64,000 nt of DNA from Streptomyces sp. NRRL F-525 (GTDB lineage Bacteria; Actinomycetota; Actinomycetes; Streptomycetales; Streptomycetaceae), in NCBI RefSeq assembly GCF_000716605.1, contig NZ_JNXE01000016.1:248001-312000 (forward strand), written 5' to 3'. Position 1 is the first letter of the stretch; every line of letters begins with the position of its first letter. The notes below the pieces were generated by a model, which searched no databases, was not told where the DNA came from, and saw only the letters and a list, made by a program, of their open reading frames with translations. The position numbers and the translations under genes were made by a program. Below are positions 17,591 through 25,040 of the stretch, piece by piece.

Positions 17591-18501
17591 CGGGCCGCAC
17601 TCTCGGCGCGGCGGGGCGTCAACTGCCGTTCGGGCAGGCGGGGTTCGGGATGCGTCATACGGCAGCCTCCCCCGACGGCTCCGGTACTAGCCGCCCGAAC
17701 GCCGACCCCGTGCAGCGCGGTCAGGCAGAGCAGGGCGCGCTTCTCCTCCGGGATGAGGGGGCGGCCGTAGCCCGTGAAGAACGCGGTTCTCAGGCGGGGT
17801 TGTTCTGCCCAGGGTCCGCGGGCCAGGGGGACGAAGTCCTGGACGACGGGGGCGAACCGGGCCCGCTCGAAGGCGATCAGCGCGAGGGGTTCCCGGGTGC
17901 CGGACCACCGCAGGGTGTGCTCGTCGACGTGGCCGTGGATGTAGCCGAGCGGGACCCGCCCCAGGGTGCGGAGTTCGGCGGCGCGGGCCAGCACGAACTC
18001 CCTTTCCTCGGGCGGCATTTGGTCTCCGGACGCGTGGACGCTCCGCTCGGCGCTGTCGGCGGTGCGGCGTAGTGTCTGGGCCGCTTCCTCGCGGGCCGCG
18101 GGGGTCAGTTTTCCGGCCTGGTGCAGTTGGGCGACGAGGGCGCCGGCCTTGCGGTGGACGGTCTCCAGCGCGGCGCCGGTCGCCCTGAGGTCGCTCAGCG
18201 GGGTGCCGGGGAGGGCGGTCATGAGCAGGGCGAGGTGCTGGGCCGAGGTCGCGGTGAGGCGAGGTGCGCGGCCGGGGCCGAGGTAGGACACGGCGTGCCG
18301 GTGGGCGAAGGTCTCGCGGGTGAAGGCGAGGGGGGAGGCGGCGAGTTTCACGCAGAAGCGCCGGCCGCTCTCCGGTCGTGTAGTCACCTCCCACACGCGC
18401 GAGGGGTGGGCGGCGGAGGCGTCGCGGAGACAGGTGAGGGGGCCGATGACGGATTCGGCCCAGGCCCGGACGGGGTCCGGCAGTGTGGTCGCTCCGGTCA
18501 T
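17587..18501 (-). CDS. Atypical aminoglycoside-phosphotransferase-fold protein
   Basis: 304 residues from ATG 18501, overlapping the stop of the 51-codon gene by ATGA; a start nine bases upstream is less likely. It has the APH/kinase fold: FCVKLAASPLAFTRE supplies the ATP-binding Lys52, then LMTALPGTPLSDLRATG as the hinge, then the catalytic loop as HGHVDEHTLRW (H189-D193) where HGDxxxxN is usual. The metal-binding Asp of the usual IDFE is replaced by Ala210 in LIAFERARF. So the fold is kept but catalysis is either altered or lost. Phosphotransferases of this fold phosphorylate Ser/Thr in some RiPP pathways (class V lanthipeptides, thioamitides), which makes the small upstream peptide a conceivable substrate. 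Confidence 0.82.
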   Translation of the reverse strand: MTGATTLPDPVRAWAESVIGPLTCLRDASAAHPSRVWEVTTRPESGRRFCVKLAASPLAFTRETFAHRHAVSYLGPGRAPRLTATSAQHLALLMTALPGTPLSDLRATGAALETVHRKAGALVAQLHQAGKLTPAAREEAAQTLRRTADSAERSVHASGDQMPPEEREFVLARAAELRTLGRVPLGYIHGHVDEHTLRWSGTREPLALIAFERARFAPVVQDFVPLARGPWAEQPRLRTAFFTGYGRPLIPEEKRALLCLTALHGVGVRAASTGAVGGGCRMTHPEPRLPERQLTPRRAESAAR

Positions 18502-18653
18502 GCCCCCCACCTCGGTGCGCGTCGTGACGTATCCGCGTCGGCGGCGGCCGTGGCGTCAACCTCGTGCATCGCGGGCGGGAGCGGGACCGCGACCGCGGGG
18601 GTGCGATGTTCGAACGCGAGCGGGACGAGGGCGGGGACGGGCACGGGATTCAT
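18498..18653 (-). CDS. Small 51-residue peptide, possible RiPP precursor
   Basis: Starts at ATG 18653 behind a strong AGGAGGTTGCC site and ends in a TGA that overlaps the phosphotransferase ATG. The product begins MNPVPVPALVPLAFEHRTPA, continues with a second Pro/Val run (VAVPLPPAMHEVD), then an Ala/Asp stretch (ATAAADAD), and ends TSRRAPRWGA. There is no Cys, no signal peptide and no membrane segment. Good ribosome binding, coupling to a modification-type enzyme and an exporter downstream, and a leader-like acidic part before a short basic, Trp-containing tail are what a modified-peptide precursor would show. I know no family with this sequence. It could instead be only a coupling leader for the downstream gene. 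Confidence 0.68.
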   Translation of the reverse strand: MNPVPVPALVPLAFEHRTPAVAVPLPPAMHEVDATAAADADTSRRAPRWGA

Positions 18654-18937
18654 GGCAACCTCCTGCGGTCGGTGCGGTGACTCGGTGCCAGAAGAACGTG
18701 CCTGATCACGATGCCGTCACGGGTGCGGACGGGCGAACCGTCGGACGAAAGTTCGAGGACGCGGGTGCCGCCCTAGGGGCCGCTGGGAGGTGTGGCCACG
18801 ATCCGGTGTTCGATCGGCCGTACCGGGAGCCGTCACCTGATCGAGGGATTGCCGGACAGCACTGAACCGTCCCGGTGGCGCGGGGCATCGGCCACTGGGA
18901 CGGTGCATCGGGCGGGCTGTTCAGCCGCGCGGCGCGG

Positions 18938-20554
18938 TCAGGCCGGGGCGGCGACCGGGAGGTCCGACGCGTCGTCGGGGCGTGCCTCGCCGTCCTCGTC
19001 GACGTCAGGGGGGATCGTCGAGACGGCGCTGGAGTGGAGGTCCTTCGTGCGGAGCATCGTGAAGCCGATGACCGCGGCGACGAAGCCGAGGATCGCGCTG
19101 AGGGTCATCGCTCCGTGGAAGGCGTTCATGAACGCGTCCTGTCCGGCGGCCAGTACCTTCTCGCGCAGCGCGTCCGGTGCGGCCTTGACGACGGCGTCGA
19201 GACCACCGGCGCTGATGCCGTGGGCGGCACTCTCCGCGGTGTCGGCGCCGAGCTGCTTGCCCACGGCCGAGGAGGTGAAGTCCTTGGACACGGTGTGCTG
19301 GAAGTAGGCGCCGATACCGGCGATGCCGACCGCGATGCCGACCTGCTGGAAAGTCTCGTTGATGCCGGACGCGACACCGGACTTGGCCGGTTCGGCGACC
19401 CCGATGGCCAGCGCTGCGCGGGCCGGGTTGAAGGCGCCCATGCCGAAGCCGGAGACGACCAGCGCCGGGACGAGCACGGTCCAGGACGAGTCCGCCTCGG
19501 TGAGGTTCAAGCACAGGATGCCGATGGCCATGACCAGGGTCGAGCCGCCCAGCAGGATCCGGAAGGGGACCTTGCCGATGAGGCCGCCGCCGAGCGCACC
19601 GGCCACGAACATCGCGCCGGTCAGCGGCAGGAACCGTAGACCCGTCCCCCACGCGTCGACGTGCAGCATGTTCTCCAGGTAGCTGGTCTCGAAGAACACC
19701 GAGGGCAGGGCGCCCGCGTTGCCGATCATCGCGACGAGGGAGATGCCGACGAAGGTGGGGCTGCGGAAGAACGCCGGGTCGATCAGGGCGCGTTCACCGA
19801 GCCGGCGCTCGATGGCGACGAAGACGACCAGGAAGAGGACGCTCACCGCGTAGAGGCCGAGCGTGTCGGCGCTGGTCCAACCCTCCACCGGGCCACGGAC
19901 GGTGGCGTGGACGAGGGCGCCGAGCGCGAGGCTGAAGGTGCCGAGGCCGGCCCAATCGGTGGGGTGGGCCCGGGTGTTGAGGGATTCGCGGACGCGCAGC
20001 GCGCCGATGAGGAGGGCGAGCACGCCGACCGGCACGTTGATGTAGAAGATCCAGCGCCAGGACAGCGCGTTGATCAGCGAGCCGCCGATGAGCGGTCCGG
20101 TGGCGACGGCGAGGCCGACGGCGGCGCCGAACGCGGTGAACGCGGTGGCCCGTTCCTTGCCGTGGAACTCATGGCTCAGCATCGCGGGGCCGACCGCGAA
20201 CATGATGGCGGCGCCGACTCCCTGGACGGCCCGGAACCAGCTCAACTCCCCTGCCCCGTCGGCCAGTCCGCAGGCCAGGGACGCGGCGGTGAAGACCGCG
20301 AAGCCGACCTGGAAGACCTTCTTGCGGCCGATCCGGTCGGCGAGCGAGCCCGCCGCGACGAGGAAGATCGCGAGCGTGAGGGCGTAGGCGTCGAACACCC
20401 ACTGCAGGTCGGCGAAGCTGCTGCCCAGACTCTTGTGGATCTGCGGCAGCGCGATGGAGACCACGCTCAGGTCGAGCATCAGCATGAACGAGCCCAACGC
20501 GACGATCCCGAGTGTCCACCACCTAGTGGGAGATGGTGCGCGTTCTGCGGACAT
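18938..20554 (-). CDS. MFS drug exporter, DHA2 (EmrB/QacA) type
   Basis: 538-residue, 14-helix proton antiporter of the drug:H+ DHA2 group. Start ATG 20554 is chosen for the GGAAGGTCCCCGC upstream. Helices begin with WWTLGIVALGSFMLMLDLSV carrying the LDLSVVSIALP motif D1, and LADRIGRKKVFQVG is motif A in the first cytoplasmic loop; WRWIFYINVPVG is motif C-like near helix 6. The acidic tail holds no domain. The promoter carries a pair of direct repeats and a MarR-type regulator lies upstream in the same direction, a common exporter/regulator arrangement. The transported drug is not predictable. Confidence 0.93.
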   Translation of the reverse strand: MSAERAPSPTRWWTLGIVALGSFMLMLDLSVVSIALPQIHKSLGSSFADLQWVFDAYALTLAIFLVAAGSLADRIGRKKVFQVGFAVFTAASLACGLADGAGELSWFRAVQGVGAAIMFAVGPAMLSHEFHGKERATAFTAFGAAVGLAVATGPLIGGSLINALSWRWIFYINVPVGVLALLIGALRVRESLNTRAHPTDWAGLGTFSLALGALVHATVRGPVEGWTSADTLGLYAVSVLFLVVFVAIERRLGERALIDPAFFRSPTFVGISLVAMIGNAGALPSVFFETSYLENMLHVDAWGTGLRFLPLTGAMFVAGALGGGLIGKVPFRILLGGSTLVMAIGILCLNLTEADSSWTVLVPALVVSGFGMGAFNPARAALAIGVAEPAKSGVASGINETFQQVGIAVGIAGIGAYFQHTVSKDFTSSAVGKQLGADTAESAAHGISAGGLDAVVKAAPDALREKVLAAGQDAFMNAFHGAMTLSAILGFVAAVIGFTMLRTKDLHSSAVSTIPPDVDEDGEARPDDASDLPVAAPA

Positions 20555-20598
20555 GCGGGGACCTTCCAATCACCAGGAACTTTGGACCTTAGGATCCA

Positions 20599-20627
20599 TA
20601 GATGATGGAAATCTAGATGATTGGAAA
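20599..20627 (-). promoter_or_regulatory. Direct-repeat operator candidate upstream of the MFS gene
   Basis: TAGATGATGGAAA (20599-20611) and TAGATGATTGGAAA (20614-20627) repeat with one extra T, 15 bp apart start to start. The stretch is AT-rich in a very GC-rich genome and lies 45-73 bp before the MFS start. A binding site for the neighbouring MarR-type protein is the simplest reading. Confidence 0.5.
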
Positions 20628-20699
20628 GTCATGAGTCAACGCCGCCACGGTCGGCACGGCGAGCGAAGTAACCCGGAGTGACGACCACCGGGCACGACA

Positions 20700-20731
20700 A
20701 AGCCCGCGGCACCGGTCGGCACCACGGGCTT
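20700..20731 (-). terminator. Hairpin downstream of the MarR gene
   Basis: AAGCCCG (20700-20706) pairs with CGGGCTT (20725-20731); the 18-nt loop contains CGGCACCGGTCGGCACC. It lies between the marR-type gene, which ends at 20840, and the MFS promoter, so it should insulate the two. Confidence 0.55.
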
Positions 20732-20754
20732 GCGGGAATTCGGGGTTGTTCTAC

Positions 20755-20840
20755 GTCAACTCGCGGACGTTCTAGGTGAGTTGGAGCGCGTACTGCGTCA
20801 ACTCCCGGACGGCGTCCGTCAACTCAAGCCGGCTCCTCGT
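20755..20840. repeat. 21-nt tandem repeat beside the MarR gene
   Basis: Units beginning GTCAACTC at 20755, 20797 and 20818, a degenerate unit GTGAGTTG at 20776 and a fainter GTCAGTCC at 20839 follow each other at exactly 21 nt. The period equals seven codons, and a plus-strand frame reads LRQLADV, LGELERV, LRQLPDG, VRQLKPA, a leucine heptad pattern. No good start precedes it. A remnant coding segment or a helically phased binding array are alternatives. Confidence 0.45.
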
Positions 20841-21331
20841 CAGTCCGAGCAGACCGACGCGGGCCAGCGGCCGGCCATCAGCGTGCCGAGCATCTTGCGC
20901 AGCACCCCGCGCTCGTCCTCGGAGAGCGCGCCGAAGAACGCCGACTCGACCTCCGTGGCCACCCGGTCCGCCATCGCGAGGGCCTCGCGGCCGCTCTCGG
21001 TGAGGATCAGGTTGTAGCGGCGCCGGTCGGCGGGGTTGCGGCGGCGCTCCACGTACGCGTTGCGCTCCATCTCGTCGATCACCGTCACGACCGTGGTCGG
21101 ATCGAGGTTGAGCAGCCGGCTCAGATCCTGCTGGGAGAGCTCGGGCCCACCGGCCAGCGCGGCCAGCACGAAGAAGTCGCGGATGCGCATACCGACCGCG
21201 CCCAGCGCCTTCTCCACGTCCTCGACCAGCACCAGCCCCGCCTTGTGGAGCAGATAGCCGGGACGCTCGGCGATGAGGAAGTCCTCCCGGGGGGACACCC
21301 CGTACTGCTCCGTGCCACCGGTGCGCACCAT
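20840..21331 (-). CDS. MarR family transcriptional regulator
   Basis: 163 residues from ATG 21331 with GAAGGAGTCGGCTC upstream. Family features: N-terminal dimerisation helix with GYLLHKAGLVLVEDVEKAL, then the winged helix about residues 60-110 (LSQQDLSRLLNLDPTTVVTVIDEMERNAYVERR, with the wing NPADRRRYNLILTESG). MarR proteins usually repress a nearby transporter until a phenolic or drug ligand binds. The MFS exporter downstream on the same strand is the obvious target. An AT-rich palindromic promoter region before it may allow autoregulation. Confidence 0.93.
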   Translation of the reverse strand: MVRTGGTEQYGVSPREDFLIAERPGYLLHKAGLVLVEDVEKALGAVGMRIRDFFVLAALAGGPELSQQDLSRLLNLDPTTVVTVIDEMERNAYVERRRNPADRRRYNLILTESGREALAMADRVATEVESAFFGALSEDERGVLRKMLGTLMAGRWPASVCSD

Positions 21332-21571
21332 GAGCCGACTCCTTCGATCGTCGCAATCTCCACCATCGAAGATACAACGTTCTCAGCGTGCTCCGGCAGG
21401 CGCCGTCCGATGCGCCGCAGCGCCCCCGTCGGCGGAATCCAGCCCTTTCCGGACTGGAGTACCGTGGCATCACCGAGCGCACCTCGCACGCCGTCAGCCG
21501 TTTCGGCGTCGCCCTCGGGGAACGGCAACGCCGGAGCGCTTCGTGTTCCGGCCGGAAATGAGCCGCCCCAC

Positions 21572-22783
21572 ATGAGCCTGATGAGTCTCGGAGTACTGCA
21601 CTCCTCCCGCAAGGAGAACGAGTTCCGTCTGCCGCTGCACCCGCGCCACCTCGAGCGGATCGCGCCGGACATCCGGGAGAGAATCTTCCTCGAACAGGGC
21701 TACGGCGAGCGGTTCGGCCTCGCCGACCACGCGCTGCGGCCCCTCGTCGGCGGACTCCGATCCCGTGAGCAGCTGGTCGCGGAGTGCGACATCATGCTGC
21801 TGCCCAAGCCCATGCACGAGGACCTCGCCGAGCTGCGCGAGGGCCAGGTGCTGTGGGGCTGGCCGCACTGCGTGCAGGACGAGAAGACGACTCAGATCGG
21901 CATCGACCGGCGGCTGACCCTGATCGCCTGGGAGGCCATGAACCACTGGACCTCCACGGGCGCCTTCAGCGTCCACGTGTTCCACAAGAACAACGAGCTG
22001 GCCGGTTACTGCTCGGTCCTGCACGCCCTCCAGCTCGGCGGACTGACCGGCAGCTACGGCCGCCGGCTGCGCGCGGTGGTCATAAGCTTCGGCGCCACGG
22101 CACGCGGCGCGGTCACGGGCCTGGGTGCGATGGGTGTCTCCGACGTCACGGTGCTCACGCAGCGCGCGGCGGCGGCCGTGGCCTCGCCGATGCCGTCGGT
22201 CGTGATGGGGCACTTCGAGGAGCAGGAGGACGACCCGACGCGCCTCCAGGCGGCCACCGGGCTCGGACCCGTGCCGCTCGCGCAGTATCTGGCCGGGTTC
22301 GACATCGTCGTCAACTGCGTTCTGCAGGACACCGACGCGCCGCTGATGTTCGTCAACAACGAGGAACTCGCGCTGTTCCAGCCGGGGACCTTCTTCATCG
22401 ACGTGGCCTGCGACGAGGGCATGGGCTTCGCCTGGGCCCGGCCGAGCGGCTTCGGCGACCCGATGTCCACGGTCGGACCGGGCTGCCACTACTACGCCGT
22501 GGACCACAGCCCGTCCCACCTGTGGAACTCCGCGACGTGGGAGATCAGCGAGGCGCTCCTGCCGTATCTGCGTACGGTCATGAGCGGACCCGGCGCGTGG
22601 GACGGCGACGTCACGGTGCGCAAGGCCATCGAGATCCGGGACGGTGTCGTCCAGAACCCGAAGATCCTCTCCTTCCAGCACCGGTCGGCCGCCTACCCGC
22701 ACAGCCCCGAGGCACTACGGCCTGAAGGCAATGGGGTAAGGCGGCCTGACGGCAGGGCAGTTGACGGCCCAGTGGTGGTCTAG
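21572..22783 (+). CDS. N5-(carboxyethyl)ornithine synthase-like oxidoreductase
   Basis: 403 residues, an NAD(P)H-dependent enzyme of the alanine dehydrogenase / saccharopine dehydrogenase fold; the closest named activity is condensation of ornithine (or lysine) with pyruvate to carboxyethyl amino acids (EC 1.5.1.24). The N-terminus has KENEFRLPLHPRHLERI, typical of the fold, followed by LLPKPMHEDLAEL and WGWPHCVQD; a Rossmann region occupies about 165-300 (VVISFGATARGAVTGLGAMGV). ATG 21572 has only a weak GGAAATGAG site and ATG 21581 is an alternative. The frame is open far upstream but that part is noncoding. The stop overlaps the opposite gene's stop at ctag. Confidence 0.82.
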   Translation: MSLMSLGVLHSSRKENEFRLPLHPRHLERIAPDIRERIFLEQGYGERFGLADHALRPLVGGLRSREQLVAECDIMLLPKPMHEDLAELREGQVLWGWPHCVQDEKTTQIGIDRRLTLIAWEAMNHWTSTGAFSVHVFHKNNELAGYCSVLHALQLGGLTGSYGRRLRAVVISFGATARGAVTGLGAMGVSDVTVLTQRAAAAVASPMPSVVMGHFEEQEDDPTRLQAATGLGPVPLAQYLAGFDIVVNCVLQDTDAPLMFVNNEELALFQPGTFFIDVACDEGMGFAWARPSGFGDPMSTVGPGCHYYAVDHSPSHLWNSATWEISEALLPYLRTVMSGPGAWDGDVTVRKAIEIRDGVVQNPKILSFQHRSAAYPHSPEALRPEGNGVRRPDGRAVDGPVVV

Positions 22784-23067
22784 CTCCGGTTGACACCGGT
22801 GGCCACCGCGTGGCCGATGAAGAGGTAGACGAGGGCGGGCAGGCCGTAGTTGACGACAGTGCGCCAGTCCGCCGAGTGGATGGTGAACAGGTTGTGCGAC
22901 CAGCCCGATAGCCAGTCGGCCGCGTTGTGGACCCAGTCGACCGAGTTGTTCGCGGTGTTGGCGTCGAACAGATAGAGAGCGATCCACAGGATCAGGATCA
23001 GTGCCGCGATGTCCGCGATGACGGAGATGACCGTCCCCGCGGGGCTTCCGCCGTAGCGTCTGGACAT
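22780..23067 (-). CDS. Small membrane protein, 95 residues
   Basis: Starts at ATG 23067 (MSRRYGG); a start six bases further up is possible. It has a first membrane helix at about 13-33 (VISVIADIAALILILWIALYL), an amphipathic middle with several Trp (WVHNAADWLSGW), and a second helix at about 70-88 (YGLPALVYLFIGHAV). Two-helix inner-membrane proteins of this size are common in streptomycetes and carry no assigned function. It ends tail to tail with the carboxyethylornithine synthase gene, the two stops sharing the palindrome ctag. Confidence 0.75.
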   Translation of the reverse strand: MSRRYGGSPAGTVISVIADIAALILILWIALYLFDANTANNSVDWVHNAADWLSGWSHNLFTIHSADWRTVVNYGLPALVYLFIGHAVATGVNRS

Positions 23068-23121
23068 GTTCAACGGGTGGCCCGGAACGCCGAGTTGAAA
23101 CCTCTCGGTGTTCCGGTGCCG

Positions 23122-23478
23122 TCAGCGGCGGGCCAGTTGGCGCTCGCCTCCGGCACCCGGCTGGTACGGCAGGCCGTAGTGCTTGAAGATGCCTTCCTCC
23201 TGCTCGGCGGGCAGCACGTCGTCCGTACCGATCGAGGGGGCCTGCTTCACCAGGGCCTTGGGATACCCGACCTTCACGTAGTCCGGCCCCACGATCGCGT
23301 CGTCCAACGGCACGAAGACCAGCCGATGCCGCGTGGGCAGCCCGACCCGGACCGTCGCCATGGCCGGCTCGTCGGTGGCGGTGTCCACATACACCGCCTC
23401 CAGCACCCCGATCTTGTGCGACTCCGCGTCCACGACGTCACGCTCCCGCCACTCCCGGACATCGGCTGACCGAATCAT
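23122..23478 (-). CDS. PRC-barrel domain protein
   Basis: 118 residues from ATG 23478, with AAGGAGAAGGTC upstream. A single PRC-barrel-like beta domain covers most of the chain: RDVVDAESHKIGVLEAVYVD, then EPAMATVRVGLP, RLVFVPLDDAIVGPDYVKV, followed by an acidic helix (DDVLPAEQEEGIFKHYGLPY). PRC barrels occur in RimM and in photosynthetic reaction-centre H subunits; stand-alone actinobacterial copies are stress-associated but their role is not defined. The frame is open further upstream, but the strong site at 23478 decides the start. Confidence 0.87.
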   Translation of the reverse strand: MIRSADVREWRERDVVDAESHKIGVLEAVYVDTATDEPAMATVRVGLPTRHRLVFVPLDDAIVGPDYVKVGYPKALVKQAPSIGTDDVLPAEQEEGIFKHYGLPYQPGAGGERQLARR

Positions 23479-23860
23479 GACCTTCTCCTTCGGACGACGC
23501 GTCCACCAGCGGGATCCGAAGCGGTGTCCCGGGGTCCGGGCCGGGCCCAGACCCGGCTCCACCAGCGTAGTCCCCACCACAGAACGCGCACAGTGATCGG
23601 GGACGACGGCTTGCGGACGCGGAGGCCGGAGCGGAGGGCCGTCAGACGGATGGCCACCGGACGCCTGTTCGGGAGGTGCGGCGAGGACTAGCGTGTGTCC
23701 TACGGCCCCAGCCCCCGGCAGCGTCGACCCTCGCTCGCTCTCCCGCGCTCCTCGGGGGCGCGTCTCGCGCATCGGTGCCGGATCGCCCCGCGGCTCGACG
23801 CGCTCCGTGCGGGCGCCTTTCCGCCGCCCGCCGCCTCGCTCGCGTTCCACGACAGGCGGA
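23479..23860. other. Intergenic region between divergent genes (382 bp)
   Basis: Holds the promoter side of the PRC-barrel gene and of the small gene at 23861. Open frames run through it on both strands but share no family features and start without ribosome binding sites. No strong hairpin or repeat seen. Confidence 0.55.
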
Positions 23861-24043
23861 CACATGTACGCGCTGATCGTTCCGGCTTCGACCCCCTTCG
23901 TCCTGCTCGCCACCGTCCTGGGCCTGTCCTGGTGGGAGGACCGCATCCTGCCGACACCGGCCCCGGCTCCACTCCCCCAACTCCTCGACTCCGAGGCCCA
24001 GTTGACCGAGACTCCGGCTACCGGGAACTCACCGGTAAAATAG
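23861..24043 (+). CDS. Small single-helix membrane protein, 60 residues
   Basis: ATG 23861 follows GACAGGCGGACAC. The product begins MYALIVPASTPFVLLATVLG, which forms one membrane helix (about 5-23), followed by SWWEDRILP and a Pro-rich, then polar tail ending NSPVK. The N-out or N-in orientation is unclear. Helix plus a WWED juxtamembrane motif looks like a genuine small protein rather than a random frame, but I know no assigned function. It lies 64 bp before a kinase-like gene. Confidence 0.55.
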   Translation, partial: HMYALIVPASTPFVLLATVLGLSWWEDRILPTPAPAPLPQLLDSEAQLTETPATGNSPVK

Positions 24044-24107
24044 GCCTCTTACCCGCCCGGTGGGCCGGTCGGCGTCGTCCTCGCCCAGGAGGACACGAAA
24101 GCGAGAG

Positions 24108-25040
24108 ATGACCATGGCCCCCGCCATCGACCCCGCCCTCGTCCGCGGCCTGCTCGCCGCGCAGTTCCCCCAGTGGGCCCAACTACCCCTGAAACCACTC
24201 GAATCCGCCGGTTCGGACCACGTAATCCACCGCCTCGGCGACACCATGTCCGTACGGCTGCCCCGGAGCGGCTGGGCGGACGGCGAGGCCGCCAAGGAAC
24301 ACACCTGGCTCCCCCATCTCGCACCCCAACTCCCCCTGGCCGTACCGGAACCGCTCGCCCTCGGCACACCCGGCTGCGGCTACGCGTGGCACTGGTCCGT
24401 CACCCGCTGGCTCGACGGGACGACGGCGACCGTGGACGGCCTCGCCGACCCCGATCTCGCGGCCGCCCAACTCGCCGACTTCCTAAGGGCGTTGCAGCGC
24501 ATCCCGGCCGCCGACGTCCTGGCCCCCGGACCTCAGCCCGAGCTGACCCGTCCCCCACTGGCCACCCGGGACCGATCGACCCGGGCGGCGATCGAGGCCG
24601 TGGACGGCGTCTTCGACACGGCCGCCCTGACCGAGGTCTGGGACAGGGCGCTCGACGCCCCCGCCTGGGACCGCGAACCGGTCTGGTGTCACGGGGACTT
24701 CCACGCGGGCAACCTGCTCACCGTCGACGGCCGTGTCTCCGCCGTCATCGACTTCGGCGGCCTGAGCATGGGCGATCCCGCCTGCGATCTGGTCATCGCG
24801 TACACCTTGCTGTCGGCCACGACCCGCCCGCTCTTCCGCACCGCGCTCGCCCTGGACGACGCCACCTGGACACGCGGCATGGGCTGGGCCCTGACCACCG
24901 CGCTGAACGCCTACACACGGGTCGCGGCCACCGAACCCCATGTCGCCCGGCAGAGCACCCGCCAGCTCACCGAGGTACTCACCGAGCACGCGACACTCAG
25001 CACCCGGGAGTCACCCCAACAGACCGGCCGGCGCCCGTAG
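24108..25040 (+). CDS. Aminoglycoside phosphotransferase family enzyme
   Basis: 310 residues from ATG 24108 (AGGAGG lies somewhat far upstream at 24087; ATG 24114 is an alternative). The kinase-like fold is complete: VIHRLGDTMSVRLPRS in the N-lobe, RWLDGTT as the hinge, WCHGDFHAGNLLT as the catalytic loop and AVIDFGGLSMGDPACDL as the metal-binding loop. All catalytic residues are present. The subfamily phosphorylates antibiotics or small metabolites, but the substrate is not predictable from sequence. Its 3' end overlaps the end of the convergent histidine kinase gene by 30 bp. Confidence 0.87.
   Translation: MTMAPAIDPALVRGLLAAQFPQWAQLPLKPLESAGSDHVIHRLGDTMSVRLPRSGWADGEAAKEHTWLPHLAPQLPLAVPEPLALGTPGCGYAWHWSVTRWLDGTTATVDGLADPDLAAAQLADFLRALQRIPAADVLAPGPQPELTRPPLATRDRSTRAAIEAVDGVFDTAALTEVWDRALDAPAWDREPVWCHGDFHAGNLLTVDGRVSAVIDFGGLSMGDPACDLVIAYTLLSATTRPLFRTALALDDATWTRGMGWALTTALNAYTRVAATEPHVARQSTRQLTEVLTEHATLSTRESPQQTGRRP

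Noticed and set aside
14593..18653. Known class V lanthipeptide or thioamitide cluster
   Set aside because: Only the phosphotransferase fold is shared; there is no HopA1-like lyase, no YcaO/TfuA pair and no Cys in the peptide.
18706..18888. Possible second small peptide upstream of the 51-codon gene
   Set aside because: Frame is open on the minus strand but has no ribosome binding site and an Arg/Pro/Ser composition typical of random GC-rich sequence.
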